NCBI GenBank assembly: GCA_024235395.1
Contig: JACKMK010000001.1
Coordinates: 1 to 64,000, forward strand
DNA from: Chromatiaceae bacterium
GTDB taxonomy: Bacteria; Pseudomonadota; Gammaproteobacteria; Chromatiales; Chromatiaceae
Direction: 5' to 3'
DNA: 64,000 nucleotides
The notes beneath the pieces were generated by a model. That model was not told where the DNA came from. It saw nothing but the letters and a program-made list of their open reading frames with translations, and did not search any database. The translations under genes and the position numbers were made by a program. Of the stretch, positions 8,314-16,327 are shown one piece after another; within the stretch, counting starts at the first letter, position 1, and every line of letters starts with the position of its first letter.

Positions 8314-10467
8314 TCAACGCGTCCTCAGCCAACGCTTGGCGACCCAGGCGGTGCCGGACAGTAAGATCGCCATGACCGCCGCGATCGCGACATTGCGCGG
8401 TGACGGCACCGCAACGGCCTGCCAGAGTGAACTCGAAAACAGCGTGATCGCACCGAGTCCCGGCGCCAGTCCGATCAGCGTGCCGAACACGAACTGACGC
8501 GTACCGAGTGACGAGGTACCGGCGACGAGATTGAAAACCGCGAAAGGTGCCACCGGGACCAGGCGCAGTATCGCCACCGCGATGGTGCCGCGACGCGCGA
8601 GCCGCTTGCTCAGGTGCTCGGTACGACGACCGTTCATGCGCCGAACCCTGGCGTGGCCCAGGAGGCGACCGCCTGCGAAACCTATCGTCGCGGCGAGCAT
8701 GGCGCTCGTCATCACGTAGGCGAATGCCTGCCAACCATCGAACACCATGCCGCCGATCAGTGCAAGCAGCGTGACCGGCACCATCGCCAGACTCGCGACC
8801 ACGAATCCACCGACCGCAACAGCCGCTCGCGCCTCCGGCGAGGCCAACGACTGCACATAGTCGCGGATCCGCTCGGGCGACAGCACCTCCGCCAACGGCG
8901 TCCAGCGCCACGCGGCCGCAAGCATCAGCAAGGCCGCCAGCAGCCCCAGGAAAACAGCCAGGCGACGACGCCCCGTGACCCGCCCGAAACGCGGCACGTA
9001 CTGCTGGACAAAGTAATCCGGGCTGAAGGGTTCAGACGGATCCACCACACCGTCGTCGGGGACCAGTTCGTCCACCTCGGACTCCACCTCCCAGTCGAGT
9101 GGTCGCAGACTTCGGCCGTCGCTCCGCAAAGCCTCGATGGCGCCGATCAGGTGCTGCTTTTCGCGCATCGCCCGCTCGACTGCCGCGGTGTCACTGCCGA
9201 GGTGTTCGGCGAGCAGCCTGGTGCGCAGACCAGCGATGAAGCGACCCGTCGGGTCGTCCGGTCGGGTGGTTTCGATCGCCACGTCGCATTCCGTGTCCAG
9301 CCCCATCGAGCGGTTGCTGGTGTTGGAGGAACCGATACGCAGCAGCCGATCGTCCACGATCAGCAGCTTGGCATGCACACTGATGCAGGTGTCACCGAGA
9401 CCCTGCTGGTAGGGGAAATAGATGCGCAGCCGGTCGTGACGGTCGGCCTCGGCCAGGCGCTGTAGCATCCGTCCGCGCAGGACGTCCATCGTGACCTGCT
9501 CCAGCCATCCCCCGGTCTTTTCGGGCAGCACCATCACGACCTCCGGGCCGTGCTTCTCGGCAAGACGTGCTGCAAGGGCATCCGCAAGGCTGTGGGCGGT
9601 AAAGTATTGGTTTTCGATGTAGATGGTGTGTTCAGCGGCGGCGATCGCCGTGAGATACAGCTGCTCGACCTCGTGCACGGCATCGCGACCGCGATAGGCC
9701 GGTTCGGTGCGCGCGATTGCGACATCGATCGCCTTCAGGTCCGCGGGCAGGTCGGCCGGCCAGGGAGACGCGGTAACACCGACCGGTGGCGACAATCGCC
9801 TGCCGCGCGCGCGTCGCCAGCGTTCGCGCGCCAGGTCGCCGAGGCAGGCGGCCGCCGCTCCCTCGAACACCGCCATCATGTCGTGGAACGGCGGATAGGG
9901 TTTGCCGTTCGGGTCAGTACGTCGCGGGTCGTCCGGCTTGTGCTCGCAGGTATCCCAGCGCCAGCGACTCAGGTCGATTCCACCGGCAAACGCCACCCGG
10001 TCGTCGATCACGACGACCTTCTGGTGATGCGAGGCGCCCTTCGGATGCACGCCATCGAGGCGGAAATGAAACCGCGGTGGCGCCTGCAGTCGCAGCCGCA
10101 AGGCCGGCAGCAATTCCCTCTCCGCGGCATAGATCATGTTGAAATCCCACGACAGGAGATAGACGTTCAGCTTTGGCTTGCGTCGCACCAACTCGACCAG
10201 GAAGGCACCCAGCTCGTCGGGCAGATCGCCCGCGTGTTCACCCCTGTGCAGCCGTTCGTGTCGGTCGAAGTCCCAGCCGAGCAGAAAGATCTGTCGTTCG
10301 GCGGCGAGGCAGGCTTTGGCAAAGGCGGCGAAGTAGTCTGCTGTATCGATCAGTACGGAGAAGCGGCTGGCGCGCACATGCTTCCAGCAGTTCTGGCCGT
10401 CCCGGAGGATGGCCTGTGGCGCTTCCCGGTGGCGGGTGTCAGGCGTGGATCTGGACATGGTCAACAT
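8314..10467 (-). CDS. Phospholipase D / cardiolipin synthase-like protein fused to a VTT (TVP38/TMEM64) membrane domain
   Basis: About 717 residues. The N-terminal part contains two PLD (HKD) motifs: HHQKVVVIDDRVAFAGG near residue 150 and VHAKLLIVDDRLLRIGSSN near residue 380, both complete, so a phosphatidyl-transfer or phosphodiesterase activity is likely. From about residue 515 the C-terminal part has six hydrophobic segments with the VTT/SNARE-associated signature (LRLVPVAPFAVFNLVAG). Fusions of this kind are known in proteobacteria. The start is uncertain: ATG codons at residues 1, 19 and 22 of the open frame are possible, and the middle one was chosen. It is the first gene of an operon with the EEP hydrolase and the antiporter. 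Confidence 0.88.
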   Translation of the reverse strand: MLTMSRSTPDTRHREAPQAILRDGQNCWKHVRASRFSVLIDTADYFAAFAKACLAAERQIFLLGWDFDRHERLHRGEHAGDLPDELGAFLVELVRRKPKLNVYLLSWDFNMIYAAERELLPALRLRLQAPPRFHFRLDGVHPKGASHHQKVVVIDDRVAFAGGIDLSRWRWDTCEHKPDDPRRTDPNGKPYPPFHDMMAVFEGAAAACLGDLARERWRRARGRRLSPPVGVTASPWPADLPADLKAIDVAIARTEPAYRGRDAVHEVEQLYLTAIAAAEHTIYIENQYFTAHSLADALAARLAEKHGPEVVMVLPEKTGGWLEQVTMDVLRGRMLQRLAEADRHDRLRIYFPYQQGLGDTCISVHAKLLIVDDRLLRIGSSNTSNRSMGLDTECDVAIETTRPDDPTGRFIAGLRTRLLAEHLGSDTAAVERAMREKQHLIGAIEALRSDGRSLRPLDWEVESEVDELVPDDGVVDPSEPFSPDYFVQQYVPRFGRVTGRRRLAVFLGLLAALLMLAAAWRWTPLAEVLSPERIRDYVQSLASPEARAAVAVGGFVVASLAMVPVTLLALIGGMVFDGWQAFAYVMTSAMLAATIGFAGGRLLGHARVRRMNGRRTEHLSKRLARRGTIAVAILRLVPVAPFAVFNLVAGTSSLGTRQFVFGTLIGLAPGLGAITLFSSSLWQAVAVPSPRNVAIAAVMAILLSGTAWVAKRWLRTR

Positions 10468-10767
10468 CTTGAATCCCGAGGAATGGCATGGCCGTTGTTC
10501 GGACTGAGACGTCCGAGGCAAGCTTGGGGCCAGGATGCACCATTTCCGCCATCGCGGCCCTCACAGCGATCTCCCGGGCCTGCCTCGCCCGGCAGCGCGT
10601 CCCAGATGCACCTCGAATGGCGCATATGAGCCACGCCAACGGCGCCGAAGCGACGACTATGGCACGCGAATGCCCCACCGATGTGTCGCCGCAGCGCCCC
10701 AAACCGGCCTTCCACTCATGTGGGACTGCGCGGTCGCCGCGACGACTGTCGGCAGCCGGGTTTCGAC
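10468..10767. other. Intergenic region upstream of the phospholipase D operon
   Basis: 300 bases, presumably holding the promoter of the phospholipase D operon. Open frames here have no start signals. No hairpin or operator was recognised. Confidence 0.4.
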
Positions 10768-11004
10768 TTACATCGAAGCGGTGTGCTTGGGTGGCCTCGC
10801 CGGTCGTGGATCCTCGACCGGCGGCGTCGGCCTGGCCGGACGTGCTGGAGGGTCCTCGATCGGTTTCGGCGGTACCCCGGGTGGGGTCTTGGTCGGCGTG
10901 ATCGACGATTCGCGAAGCAGCCCGCCAGCCGTCGTCGCCCGGCCGGCCAACGCCGAGCGGGTCGGTCGCGTTCGCCGCCGCTTCTCAGGTTCGGCGTGAG
11001 TCAT
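10768..11004 (-). CDS. Small proline-rich hypothetical protein
   Basis: A 78-residue protein not recognised as any family. It begins with a basic, hydrophilic stretch (MTHAEPEKRRRTRPTRSAL), followed by a short neutral part and a C-terminal half that is almost entirely proline, alanine, arginine and acidic residues (PPGVPPKPIEDPPARPARP and onward). It should be unstructured and may bind a partner through polyproline segments. The main evidence for a real gene is a strong ribosome binding site (GGAGGGG) two to three bases before the ATG. It is followed by no gene on the same strand for about 300 bases. Confidence 0.5.
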   Translation of the reverse strand: MTHAEPEKRRRTRPTRSALAGRATTAGGLLRESSITPTKTPPGVPPKPIEDPPARPARPTPPVEDPRPARPPKHTASM

Positions 11005-11087
11005 ATCCCCTCCTTCAGACGGCGGTGCCAAGCGGGCCGCCCCGCCCGAGGCGCAGGGTCTGTACGCTTCATGAATGCAGTGACCGA

Positions 11088-11249
11088 TCAATGCGACGAG
11101 TCACCGTGCCGACCGCCGTTCTCGAACGGGATGCGTTTCGCGCGGCGGTATTTCTCGCGCGCCGAGGGGCGAAACACGTACACGATCACACCCAGCAGAA
11201 ACAATGGTGCCGCCAGGTATGCAATCCAGGCGTAGATGTCTTCCCACAT
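11088..11249 (-). CDS. CcoQ/FixQ-like small membrane protein (orphan cbb3 subunit-like)
   Basis: A 53-residue protein with one membrane helix (about residues 6-25) followed by VFRPSAREKYRRAKRIPFE and a polar tail. The helix plus the tail motif with '(R/K)xxxxxA..IPFE' is the hallmark of CcoQ, the small subunit of cbb3-type cytochrome c oxidase. No other cbb3 subunit is visible in the window. The ATG has a strong AGGAGG seven bases upstream. It lies 83 bases before the proline-rich gene on the same strand and is divergent from the hemerythrin gene. The role outside a cbb3 operon is unknown. Confidence 0.7.
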   Translation of the reverse strand: MWEDIYAWIAYLAAPLFLLGVIVYVFRPSAREKYRRAKRIPFENGGRHGDSSH

Positions 11250-11615
11250 GGTCGCCTCCTGACCGTGGCCGGTTTTTGTCCCGGCCCGCATCTGGTCTAC
11301 AGGTCAAGGCACGAAGCAAGTCACATGCCGCCGTCCTCGATCCGTGCGCGGCGCTGGCCCCCGACGGTCGTATCGAGAGACCGCTTGTTCGGGCATCGCG
11401 TGATCGGCGGTGCATCTGCGCCTGCGCGGGCCGATTTGACGCCCGCCGCCGGGAGACTCCGGTGATCGCCGAGGAATGCACTGTCGGGCCGGTCAGGCCG
11501 CCGCGTCCGCTCACAGACAGTTCGCCGCATGGCACGGTTGCTGCTGTTACCGGGACAGGGGCAGGCGCGGACACCGGGCGCCGTATAGACCTACGAACCG
11601 AAGAGGATGCGAAAC
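11250..11615. other. Divergent intergenic region between CcoQ-like and hemerythrin genes
   Basis: 366 bases that must contain promoters for both flanking genes. No TTGAT-N4-ATCAA (FNR-type) site and no clear sigma-70 hexamers were seen. A long open frame on the minus strand crosses it but has no coding character. Confidence 0.4.
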
Positions 11616-12062
11616 ATGAACATTTTCGAGGCACTGCGGGCAGACCATGAGATCCAGCGCGGTCTGATACGCGATCTCGTCGCAACCAATGGCGAGAGCG
11701 CGACACGCGAGCGTCTGTTCGGCGCTTTGAAGACGGAACTCGCGGCACATGCGGCGGCCGAGGAACGCCACTTCTACGTGCCGTTGATGCAAAGCGATCT
11801 GACGATCGAAAAGGCGCGTCACAGTGTCGCCGAACACCACGAACTCGACGAACTGGTCGAGACACTGGAGCACACCGAGATGAGTTCGCCCGGATGGCTG
11901 GCGGCCGCCAAGCGACTCGAAGAGAAGCTGCAGCACCACCTCGAGGAAGAGGAACACGAGGTTTTCCAGCTGGCCGGCAAGGCGCTGGAGGACGACGCAA
12001 AAAGCACACTGGCGCGGGCCTACCTCGACGAGATGTCGGCGCAGAAAAACAAGGCGGCATGA
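11616..12062 (+). CDS. Hemerythrin domain protein
   Basis: A 148-residue, all-helical hemerythrin-like protein. The diiron ligands can be placed: LRADHEI near residue 12, AAEERHFYVPLM near 50, VAEHHEL near 75, and HHLEEEEHEVF near 110, which supply the His and Glu/Asp ligands of the four-helix bundle. Such proteins bind oxygen or nitric oxide, or sense redox or iron state, in the cytoplasm. The chosen ATG lies nine bases after AAGAGG; an ATG nine bases earlier is possible. It is divergent from the CcoQ-like gene and followed by a two-component pair. Confidence 0.9.
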   Translation: MNIFEALRADHEIQRGLIRDLVATNGESATRERLFGALKTELAAHAAAEERHFYVPLMQSDLTIEKARHSVAEHHELDELVETLEHTEMSSPGWLAAAKRLEEKLQHHLEEEEHEVFQLAGKALEDDAKSTLARAYLDEMSAQKNKAA

Positions 12063-12345
12063 CACACCCCAAACCGGGGCCGGTGAATCGACTGTGGCAG
12101 GAGACAGTCCGAACGGCACCCGGGTGTGGTGCATGCCCGGCGTGCGCACTGAGCGACCACCGGCTACACTGCCGATTGGCCGATTTGGACCGCCCGGTGT
12201 CGCAAATCGGACGTATGGTCTCAGGGCGTGTCGGCAAAGCACAGCCGTGCGGGCCGCGATGGGATGGTACGCAGTTTGCTCGTCGATTCAGACGGCGATC
12301 GGTAGAGATGATTGGCAGCAGATCGTGAGACGTGACAGCAGGATA

Positions 12346-13095
12346 ATGACCAGAACACGTGACCCGGACGAGCCGATGAGCGGCGCCGACGAAGCGCCCT
12401 CCTCCAAAGATCCGGCGACCGTCCTGTCCAACCAGGCACGACTGGCACGCGACGAACGCAGTGCGGCGCTGCGTGCGCTCGCCGGACGTCTCGCCCATCA
12501 ACTGCGCAACCCCCTTGCGGCGGTACGTGCCGCCTGCAGCAGTCTTCGCGCGGAGATCGAGGACACCGATCAGCGCGAAACCCTTGATCTCACGCTCCAG
12601 GAGATCGACCGCATGCTGAATTTCGTCAGGACCACGGTGCAGACGATACCCATCCACAACGAAAAACCGCAGCCCGTCGACGTGGCCGCCGAGACGGCCG
12701 ACGTGATCGATATCACCCGCCCCGGTCACGCGGATGGTGCCCGAATCCGTTTGGGTGCCGATCGCGGCGTTCGCTGCAGGCTGCCCCGCGAAGGACTGAG
12801 AGTGGCCGTCTACAGCATGCTGGATCACCTCGCCAGCGTCAGCGCCGTACAGGCGATCGAGGTCGGCGTATCCCATCAGGACGGTCACGCCCTGATCCAG
12901 TTCGACGTCAGTGCAGGACAGCCCGGCGACGCGGTGCTCGACACTGGCATGACGGTGCCGATGGGATGGACGCAGCCGGTGGGCCTGCTGGTCGCAGAAC
13001 GTTTTGCCCGCGACCTCGGCGGCTGCCTGCTGCGCGCCGAGACGAGCAGTACCACCCAGACATTCACCCTGGACCTACCCTGCCCCGATGTCTGA
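12346..13095 (+). CDS. Cytoplasmic histidine kinase-like protein with degenerate ATPase domain
   Basis: A 249-residue soluble protein. A HisKA dimerisation region is clear, with the phosphoacceptor motif LAHQLRNPLAAVRA around residue 45. The following ATP-binding domain is abnormal: the expected N-box (asparagine-rich) reads MLDHLASV, and the usual DxGxG loop is not recognisable, although a G2-like GLLVAERFARDLGG segment remains near the end. No sensor or membrane region precedes HisKA. Its stop codon overlaps the start of the NtrC-type regulator by eight bases, so the two are a pair. It may be a weak kinase, a phosphatase, or a scaffold. The ATG is preceded by CAGGATA; upstream in-frame starts look non-coding. 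Confidence 0.75.
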   Translation: MTRTRDPDEPMSGADEAPSSKDPATVLSNQARLARDERSAALRALAGRLAHQLRNPLAAVRAACSSLRAEIEDTDQRETLDLTLQEIDRMLNFVRTTVQTIPIHNEKPQPVDVAAETADVIDITRPGHADGARIRLGADRGVRCRLPREGLRVAVYSMLDHLASVSAVQAIEVGVSHQDGHALIQFDVSAGQPGDAVLDTGMTVPMGWTQPVGLLVAERFARDLGGCLLRAETSSTTQTFTLDLPCPDV

Positions 13096-14479
13096 CAGCC
13101 TGTTGATCATCGAAGACGAGGCCCTGCTTGGCCGCGAAATGCAACGCCGCTTTGTCAAGCAGGGCTGGGACGTCGTGCTCTGCACAGGCATCGCCGACGC
13201 ACGCACGCAGATCGTCGAGCGACGCATCAGTCCCCTCGCCGTGCTCGCCGACATGAATCTTCCCGACGGCAACAGTCTCGACCTGCTCGGCGAATTGCAG
13301 GGCCAGGGGAAGGCGCCCGGCGAATGGATCTTCCTGACCGCATTCGGGACCATCCCGGATTCCGTGCGGGCGCTGCAGCTGGGCGCACACGATTTCATCG
13401 AAAAGCCGGTCGACGATGCGCGCCTCGATCTCGCGGTTCAACGTGCCGCACGCAGTGCGCGCGCCCAGCGCCGACTCTCGTTGGCGGCCGCCAGTGAGGC
13501 GGCGAAGTTTCGCGTCGAGCAGTTCATCGGGCACAGCGAGCGCGCCCAGGAGACGCGCCACATGCTGACGCAGATCGCGAAGGCCGGCTTCAGCGCCGTG
13601 GTGCTGCGTGGCGGCACAGGTACCGGCAAGGGCCTGGCTGCACGTATCCTGCATTACAACGGCCCGCGTGCCGATGGTCCGATGATCGAGGTCAACTGTG
13701 CGGCACTACCCGACGAACTGCTGGAGTCGGAACTGTTCGGCCATGAGGCCGGCGCCTTTACCGGTGCCAAGAATCGGCGCGAGGGATTGTTCGAACAGGC
13801 AAACGGCGGCACCCTGTTTCTCGACGAGATTGGCGAGATGCCACTTGGTCTGCAAGCCAAGCTGTTGAAAGCCGTTGAAGACCGGACCATTCGGCGGGTC
13901 GGCGGCAACCGTGAGATCAGCGTCGACGTCACCATCATCACCGCGACCAACCGCGACCTGGAAAACGAAGTCGCGGAAAACCGTTTTCGCAGTGATCTGT
14001 TCCACCGCCTCAGCGTGTTCCAGATCGTGCTGCCCAGCCTGAGTCACCGCATCGAGGATATCGAAGATCTGGTCAAGGAGTTCGTCGCCGAGTTCAACGA
14101 ACGCCGCAACGAGCGCATCACCGAGATTCCGGACGAGTTCTGGACTCTGTTGCGTCAATACAGCTGGCCAGGCAATGTGCGTGAACTGCGCAATGTGATC
14201 GAACGTTGTGTCTTGTTGTCGCGCGGCAATCAACTGGAAACACGTTGGCTGCAACTGACCGCCGGAGACAGGCCGGAGTCGGATTCCGACGGTGATTCCA
14301 TCCGTTTCCCGCTGAACGGTTCCGTCACCCTCGACGAAATGGAGCGCCGCATGATCGAAGAGGCCCTCAGGCGCCAGCGGGGTAACGTTACCCGGGCCGC
14401 CACGCTCCTCGGTGTCAGCCGTCAGACGATGCGCTACCGCATCGACAAACACCATATCGATACGGAGTCGTTTCAGTAA
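13088..14479 (+). CDS. NtrC-family sigma-54-dependent response regulator
   Basis: A 463-residue three-domain regulator. The receiver holds IIEDE (metal site), phosphoacceptor Asp55 in LADMNLPDG, and LTAFG and EKPV. The AAA+ domain has Walker A GGTGTGKG (about 175-182), the GAFTGA sigma-54 contact loop (222-227), Walker B GGTLFLDEIGEM, and the arginine-finger segment FRSDLFHRLSVF. The C-terminal Fis-type helix-turn-helix reads GNVTRAATLLGVSRQTMRYR. All key residues are present, so it should activate sigma-54 promoters when phosphorylated. It overlaps the kinase-like gene (ATGTCTGA). Targets are not evident nearby. Confidence 0.95.
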   Translation: MSDSLLIIEDEALLGREMQRRFVKQGWDVVLCTGIADARTQIVERRISPLAVLADMNLPDGNSLDLLGELQGQGKAPGEWIFLTAFGTIPDSVRALQLGAHDFIEKPVDDARLDLAVQRAARSARAQRRLSLAAASEAAKFRVEQFIGHSERAQETRHMLTQIAKAGFSAVVLRGGTGTGKGLAARILHYNGPRADGPMIEVNCAALPDELLESELFGHEAGAFTGAKNRREGLFEQANGGTLFLDEIGEMPLGLQAKLLKAVEDRTIRRVGGNREISVDVTIITATNRDLENEVAENRFRSDLFHRLSVFQIVLPSLSHRIEDIEDLVKEFVAEFNERRNERITEIPDEFWTLLRQYSWPGNVRELRNVIERCVLLSRGNQLETRWLQLTAGDRPESDSDGDSIRFPLNGSVTLDEMERRMIEEALRRQRGNVTRAATLLGVSRQTMRYRIDKHHIDTESFQ

Positions 14480-14621
14480 GCGCCCGCGGCCGCCGAAGCC
14501 CTTGTTGATTCGCCTTGCAGGTGCCCAGCAGAGCTGCCGCCCGCCGAAGTCTCGATTCTATAAAGTTTCCGAACTGAACCGCAGTCTCGTTCGCCGGCAC
14601 CGTTCGATCAGCCGGGCGAAC

Positions 14622-14638
14622 GGCGGCTTGATGCCGCC
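14622..14638. terminator. Short GC stem-loop between convergent genes
   Basis: GGCGGC and GCCGCC are separated by five bases (TTGAT), in the gap between the NtrC-type regulator (plus) and the PLDc_N gene (minus). There is no T tract on either side, so a terminator role is only a guess. Confidence 0.25.
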
Positions 14639-14672
14639 ATTCGCTTTGCGGAGTACGTTCAGAGCCGCCCAT

Positions 14673-14867
14673 CTACGCCAGCTGTCGGTTGCCACGAGGC
14701 CCGAACAACCACCAGATGATCAGGCCGAGCAGCGGCAGCACCACGATCAACAATATCCATAACACCTTTCCACCCGTCGAGGCACCGCTGTCGACAATCT
14801 TCAAAATCGCCCAGATATCCAGCGCCAGGATAATCAGTCCGATCAAGCCACCCACTTCAATTCCCAT
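14673..14867 (-). CDS. PLDc_N (phospholipase D nuclease N-terminal-like) membrane protein
   Basis: A 64-residue protein with two membrane helices, about residues 5-25 and 33-53, separated by a polar loop (KIVDSGASTGGK) and ending in WLFGPRGNRQ. The 'VLWILLIVVLPLLGLIIWWLFGPR' type second helix is the signature of the PLDc_N family (Pfam PLDc_N), found alone as small membrane proteins and as the N-terminus of cardiolipin synthases. The function of the stand-alone form is unknown. The ATG has GGAGACGACG upstream. It lies 41 bases after the DUF1269-like gene on the same strand. Confidence 0.85.
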   Translation of the reverse strand: MGIEVGGLIGLIILALDIWAILKIVDSGASTGGKVLWILLIVVLPLLGLIIWWLFGPRGNRQLA

Positions 14868-14908
14868 CGTCGTCTCCTGTCAGTAAAGAAATTTCGATCA
14901 ACCGATCG

Positions 14909-15415
14909 TCATGCGATGCCGCGAATGTTGCCCTCCTCGCCGCCATACACGACGTCGGGGTGACATTCCGAGACAATCGCCTTGATACGCGCGCGATCAG
15001 CGTTCGCGGTGTTGATGATCATCAGGACCTGACCGTCTTCGATGGCGCACTTGAATTCCTCGACCTCTCGGTTGGGCACCGAAATACCGATGAGGCTGGA
15101 TGCCCAGGCCCCGAACGCACTACCGGCAAGGGTCATGCCCAACAGTGCAGCGCCGCCGACTGCGAATCCGCCCGGGACCAGGGTCGCTGTGAGACCGGCC
15201 AACAGCCCCGTTGCCCCACCGATGGCGGCGCCTTGCTGCATTGCCGGTTTGAGGTCGCTGGTCTGTTCGACGTCCGCATCGGGTAGCGCATCGGCCAGTG
15301 CGACATCCTTGCCCAATACGCCGATGTCCTCCTCGCCGGTTCCAGCACGCTTGAGATCCTTCACGATCCGTTCAGCGCACGAGGTGTCAGGAACCAGGAA
15401 GTACAGCTTGCTCAT
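14909..15415 (-). CDS. DUF1269-like protein with glycine-zipper membrane segment
   Basis: A 168-residue protein. The N-terminal part (MSKLYFLVPDTSCAERIVKDL) resembles a small alpha/beta fold found in stress proteins. A central region of about 50 residues, between 70 and 120, is glycine/alanine-rich and hydrophobic (GGATGLLAGLTATLVPGGFA and similar). The C-terminal part (EEFKCAIEDGQVLMIINTA) again looks globular. Relatives are annotated DUF1269 or 'general stress' proteins; the exact role is unknown. Two adjacent ATG codons occur, and the second is the better spaced from GGAGG. It is the first gene of a possible two-gene unit with the PLDc_N gene. Confidence 0.75.
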   Translation of the reverse strand: MSKLYFLVPDTSCAERIVKDLKRAGTGEEDIGVLGKDVALADALPDADVEQTSDLKPAMQQGAAIGGATGLLAGLTATLVPGGFAVGGAALLGMTLAGSAFGAWASSLIGISVPNREVEEFKCAIEDGQVLMIINTANADRARIKAIVSECHPDVVYGGEEGNIRGIA

Positions 15416-15601
15416 CATGTCCTCCGCCGCATTGATTTCACATCCGGGGTGGAGCAATCGCCATGCCAGCCCTCTGGGTTGCCGTGCGGCTCGACCGTCA
15501 GGTTGTGCGTCGACAAAGGGGCCTCCGGACGCCCGGCTCAAATCCGACAGTCCGTTGCAAAACGTCCGGACCGGTAAGGTGTTGGCGGACATGCGCAACG
15601 C

Positions 15602-15630
15602 AAAAAAAACCGACGGCATTGCCGTCGGTT
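15602..15630 (-). terminator. Rho-independent terminator after the small lipoprotein gene
   Basis: A perfect 10-bp stem (15608-15617 with 15621-15630, AACCGACGGC/GCCGTCGGTT) with a three-base loop. On the minus strand it is followed by a run of eight T residues, part of which overlaps the stem base. It lies about 35 bases downstream of the lipoprotein stop codon and should end transcription of the small-gene cluster at 15664-16327. Confidence 0.88.
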
Positions 15631-15663
15631 CGTTCTGGCGCGATGGTCGACCGACCGGTTAGG

Positions 15664-15837
15664 TCAACGGGTGGCATCCTGGATCTTGTCACCGGCCTGC
15701 TCTAGCTTGTCGCCGGCCGATTCGACGGCGTTGTCGATCTTTTCCCCGGCCTGCTCGGCGGGGCCATCCTGCTCACATGCCGCCAGCACTGCAATCAGTG
15801 CGGCGGTCAGCGCCAGTCGCGTAGTCATTCGTTGCAT
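15664..15837 (-). CDS. Small lipoprotein (entericidin-like size)
   Basis: A 57-residue precursor. Residues 1-20 are a signal peptide ending in the lipobox LAAC (Cys21), giving a mature peptide of about 37 residues that begins CEQDGPAEQ. The mature part is acidic and repeats an (A/E)GDK pattern (ESAGDKLEQAGDKIQDATR), typical of amphipathic helical lipopeptides. The lipoprotein should be anchored in the outer or inner membrane. The ATG follows GAGGAGATAGCG. It is in line with the DUF1328 gene (15883-16047) and followed by a strong terminator. It is too short for a family to be assigned securely. Confidence 0.8.
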   Translation of the reverse strand: MQRMTTRLALTAALIAVLAACEQDGPAEQAGEKIDNAVESAGDKLEQAGDKIQDATR

Positions 15838-15882
15838 CGCTATCTCCTCTTGGTCAAATCCGTACTGCCTGCGACGCCGCGG

Positions 15883-16047
15883 TCAGACCCTGCCGCGACG
15901 GCCGGTAAGCGCGAAAATCACGGCCACGACCAAGCCCACTACGAACAGTATCCAGGCGATGTTGGTCGCTGTCCCCGCGATACCCGTAAAACCAAACAGT
16001 GCCGCGATAATCGCGATGATGAAAAATGTCACAGCCCATCCAATCAT
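15883..16047 (-). CDS. DUF1328 family (YtjA-like) small membrane protein
   Basis: A complete 54-residue protein with two membrane helices. It begins MIGWAVTFFIIAIIAALFGF and contains the conserved GIAGTATNIAWILFVVGLV block before a short basic tail (GRRGRV). This matches the DUF1328/YtjA family, which has no known function and often occurs beside CsbD-like and other stress genes. The ATG is preceded by GAGGAGAACGACC. The gene lies 45 bases upstream of the lipoprotein gene on the same strand and 52 bases downstream of the hydrophilic protein gene. Confidence 0.9.
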   Translation of the reverse strand: MIGWAVTFFIIAIIAALFGFTGIAGTATNIAWILFVVGLVVAVIFALTGRRGRV

Positions 16048-16099
16048 GGTCGTTCTCCTCAATCTTCAGATCGTCAGTGGATTACGTCAGCCGGCGATG

Positions 16100-16327
16100 T
16101 CACGAAGCGTGATCGAAATCGCGCTTTTCCTCGGGATCGTGCTCCTTGGCGCGGGAGCGTGCGTCTTCACGTGCGGCCCGTCCTTCTTGCGGCGATTGAT
16201 CTGCTGCATCACCGATCGCCTCGTCGACCTTTCCGGAATTCACGAACTCGCGGGTCTCGCGGTCGTAACGCTTGGCCGACTCGTAATCGCCCTCGCCCTG
16301 GACCTTGTCTTTGGTCTTGTCTGTCAT
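16100..16327 (-). CDS. Small hydrophilic conserved hypothetical protein
   Basis: A 75-residue protein made almost entirely of charged residues (MTDKTKDKVQGEGDYESAKR and onward), with no hydrophobic segment. Part of it (GDYESAKRYDRETREFVNSG) resembles small hydrophilic proteins seen near stress genes in other proteobacteria, recalled only as a general similarity. It is probably disordered in solution. The ATG has AAGGAG eight bases upstream. It is the first gene of a minus-strand series with the DUF1328 and lipoprotein genes, and likely shares their stress-type regulation. Confidence 0.75.
   Translation of the reverse strand: MTDKTKDKVQGEGDYESAKRYDRETREFVNSGKVDEAIGDAADQSPQEGRAAREDARSRAKEHDPEEKRDFDHAS

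Noticed and set aside
11101..12888. A 595-codon open frame on the minus strand
   Set aside because: It crosses the hemerythrin and kinase genes on the other strand, has no family features or start signal, and its composition (Arg, Pro, Ser-rich) is that of a GC-rich shadow.
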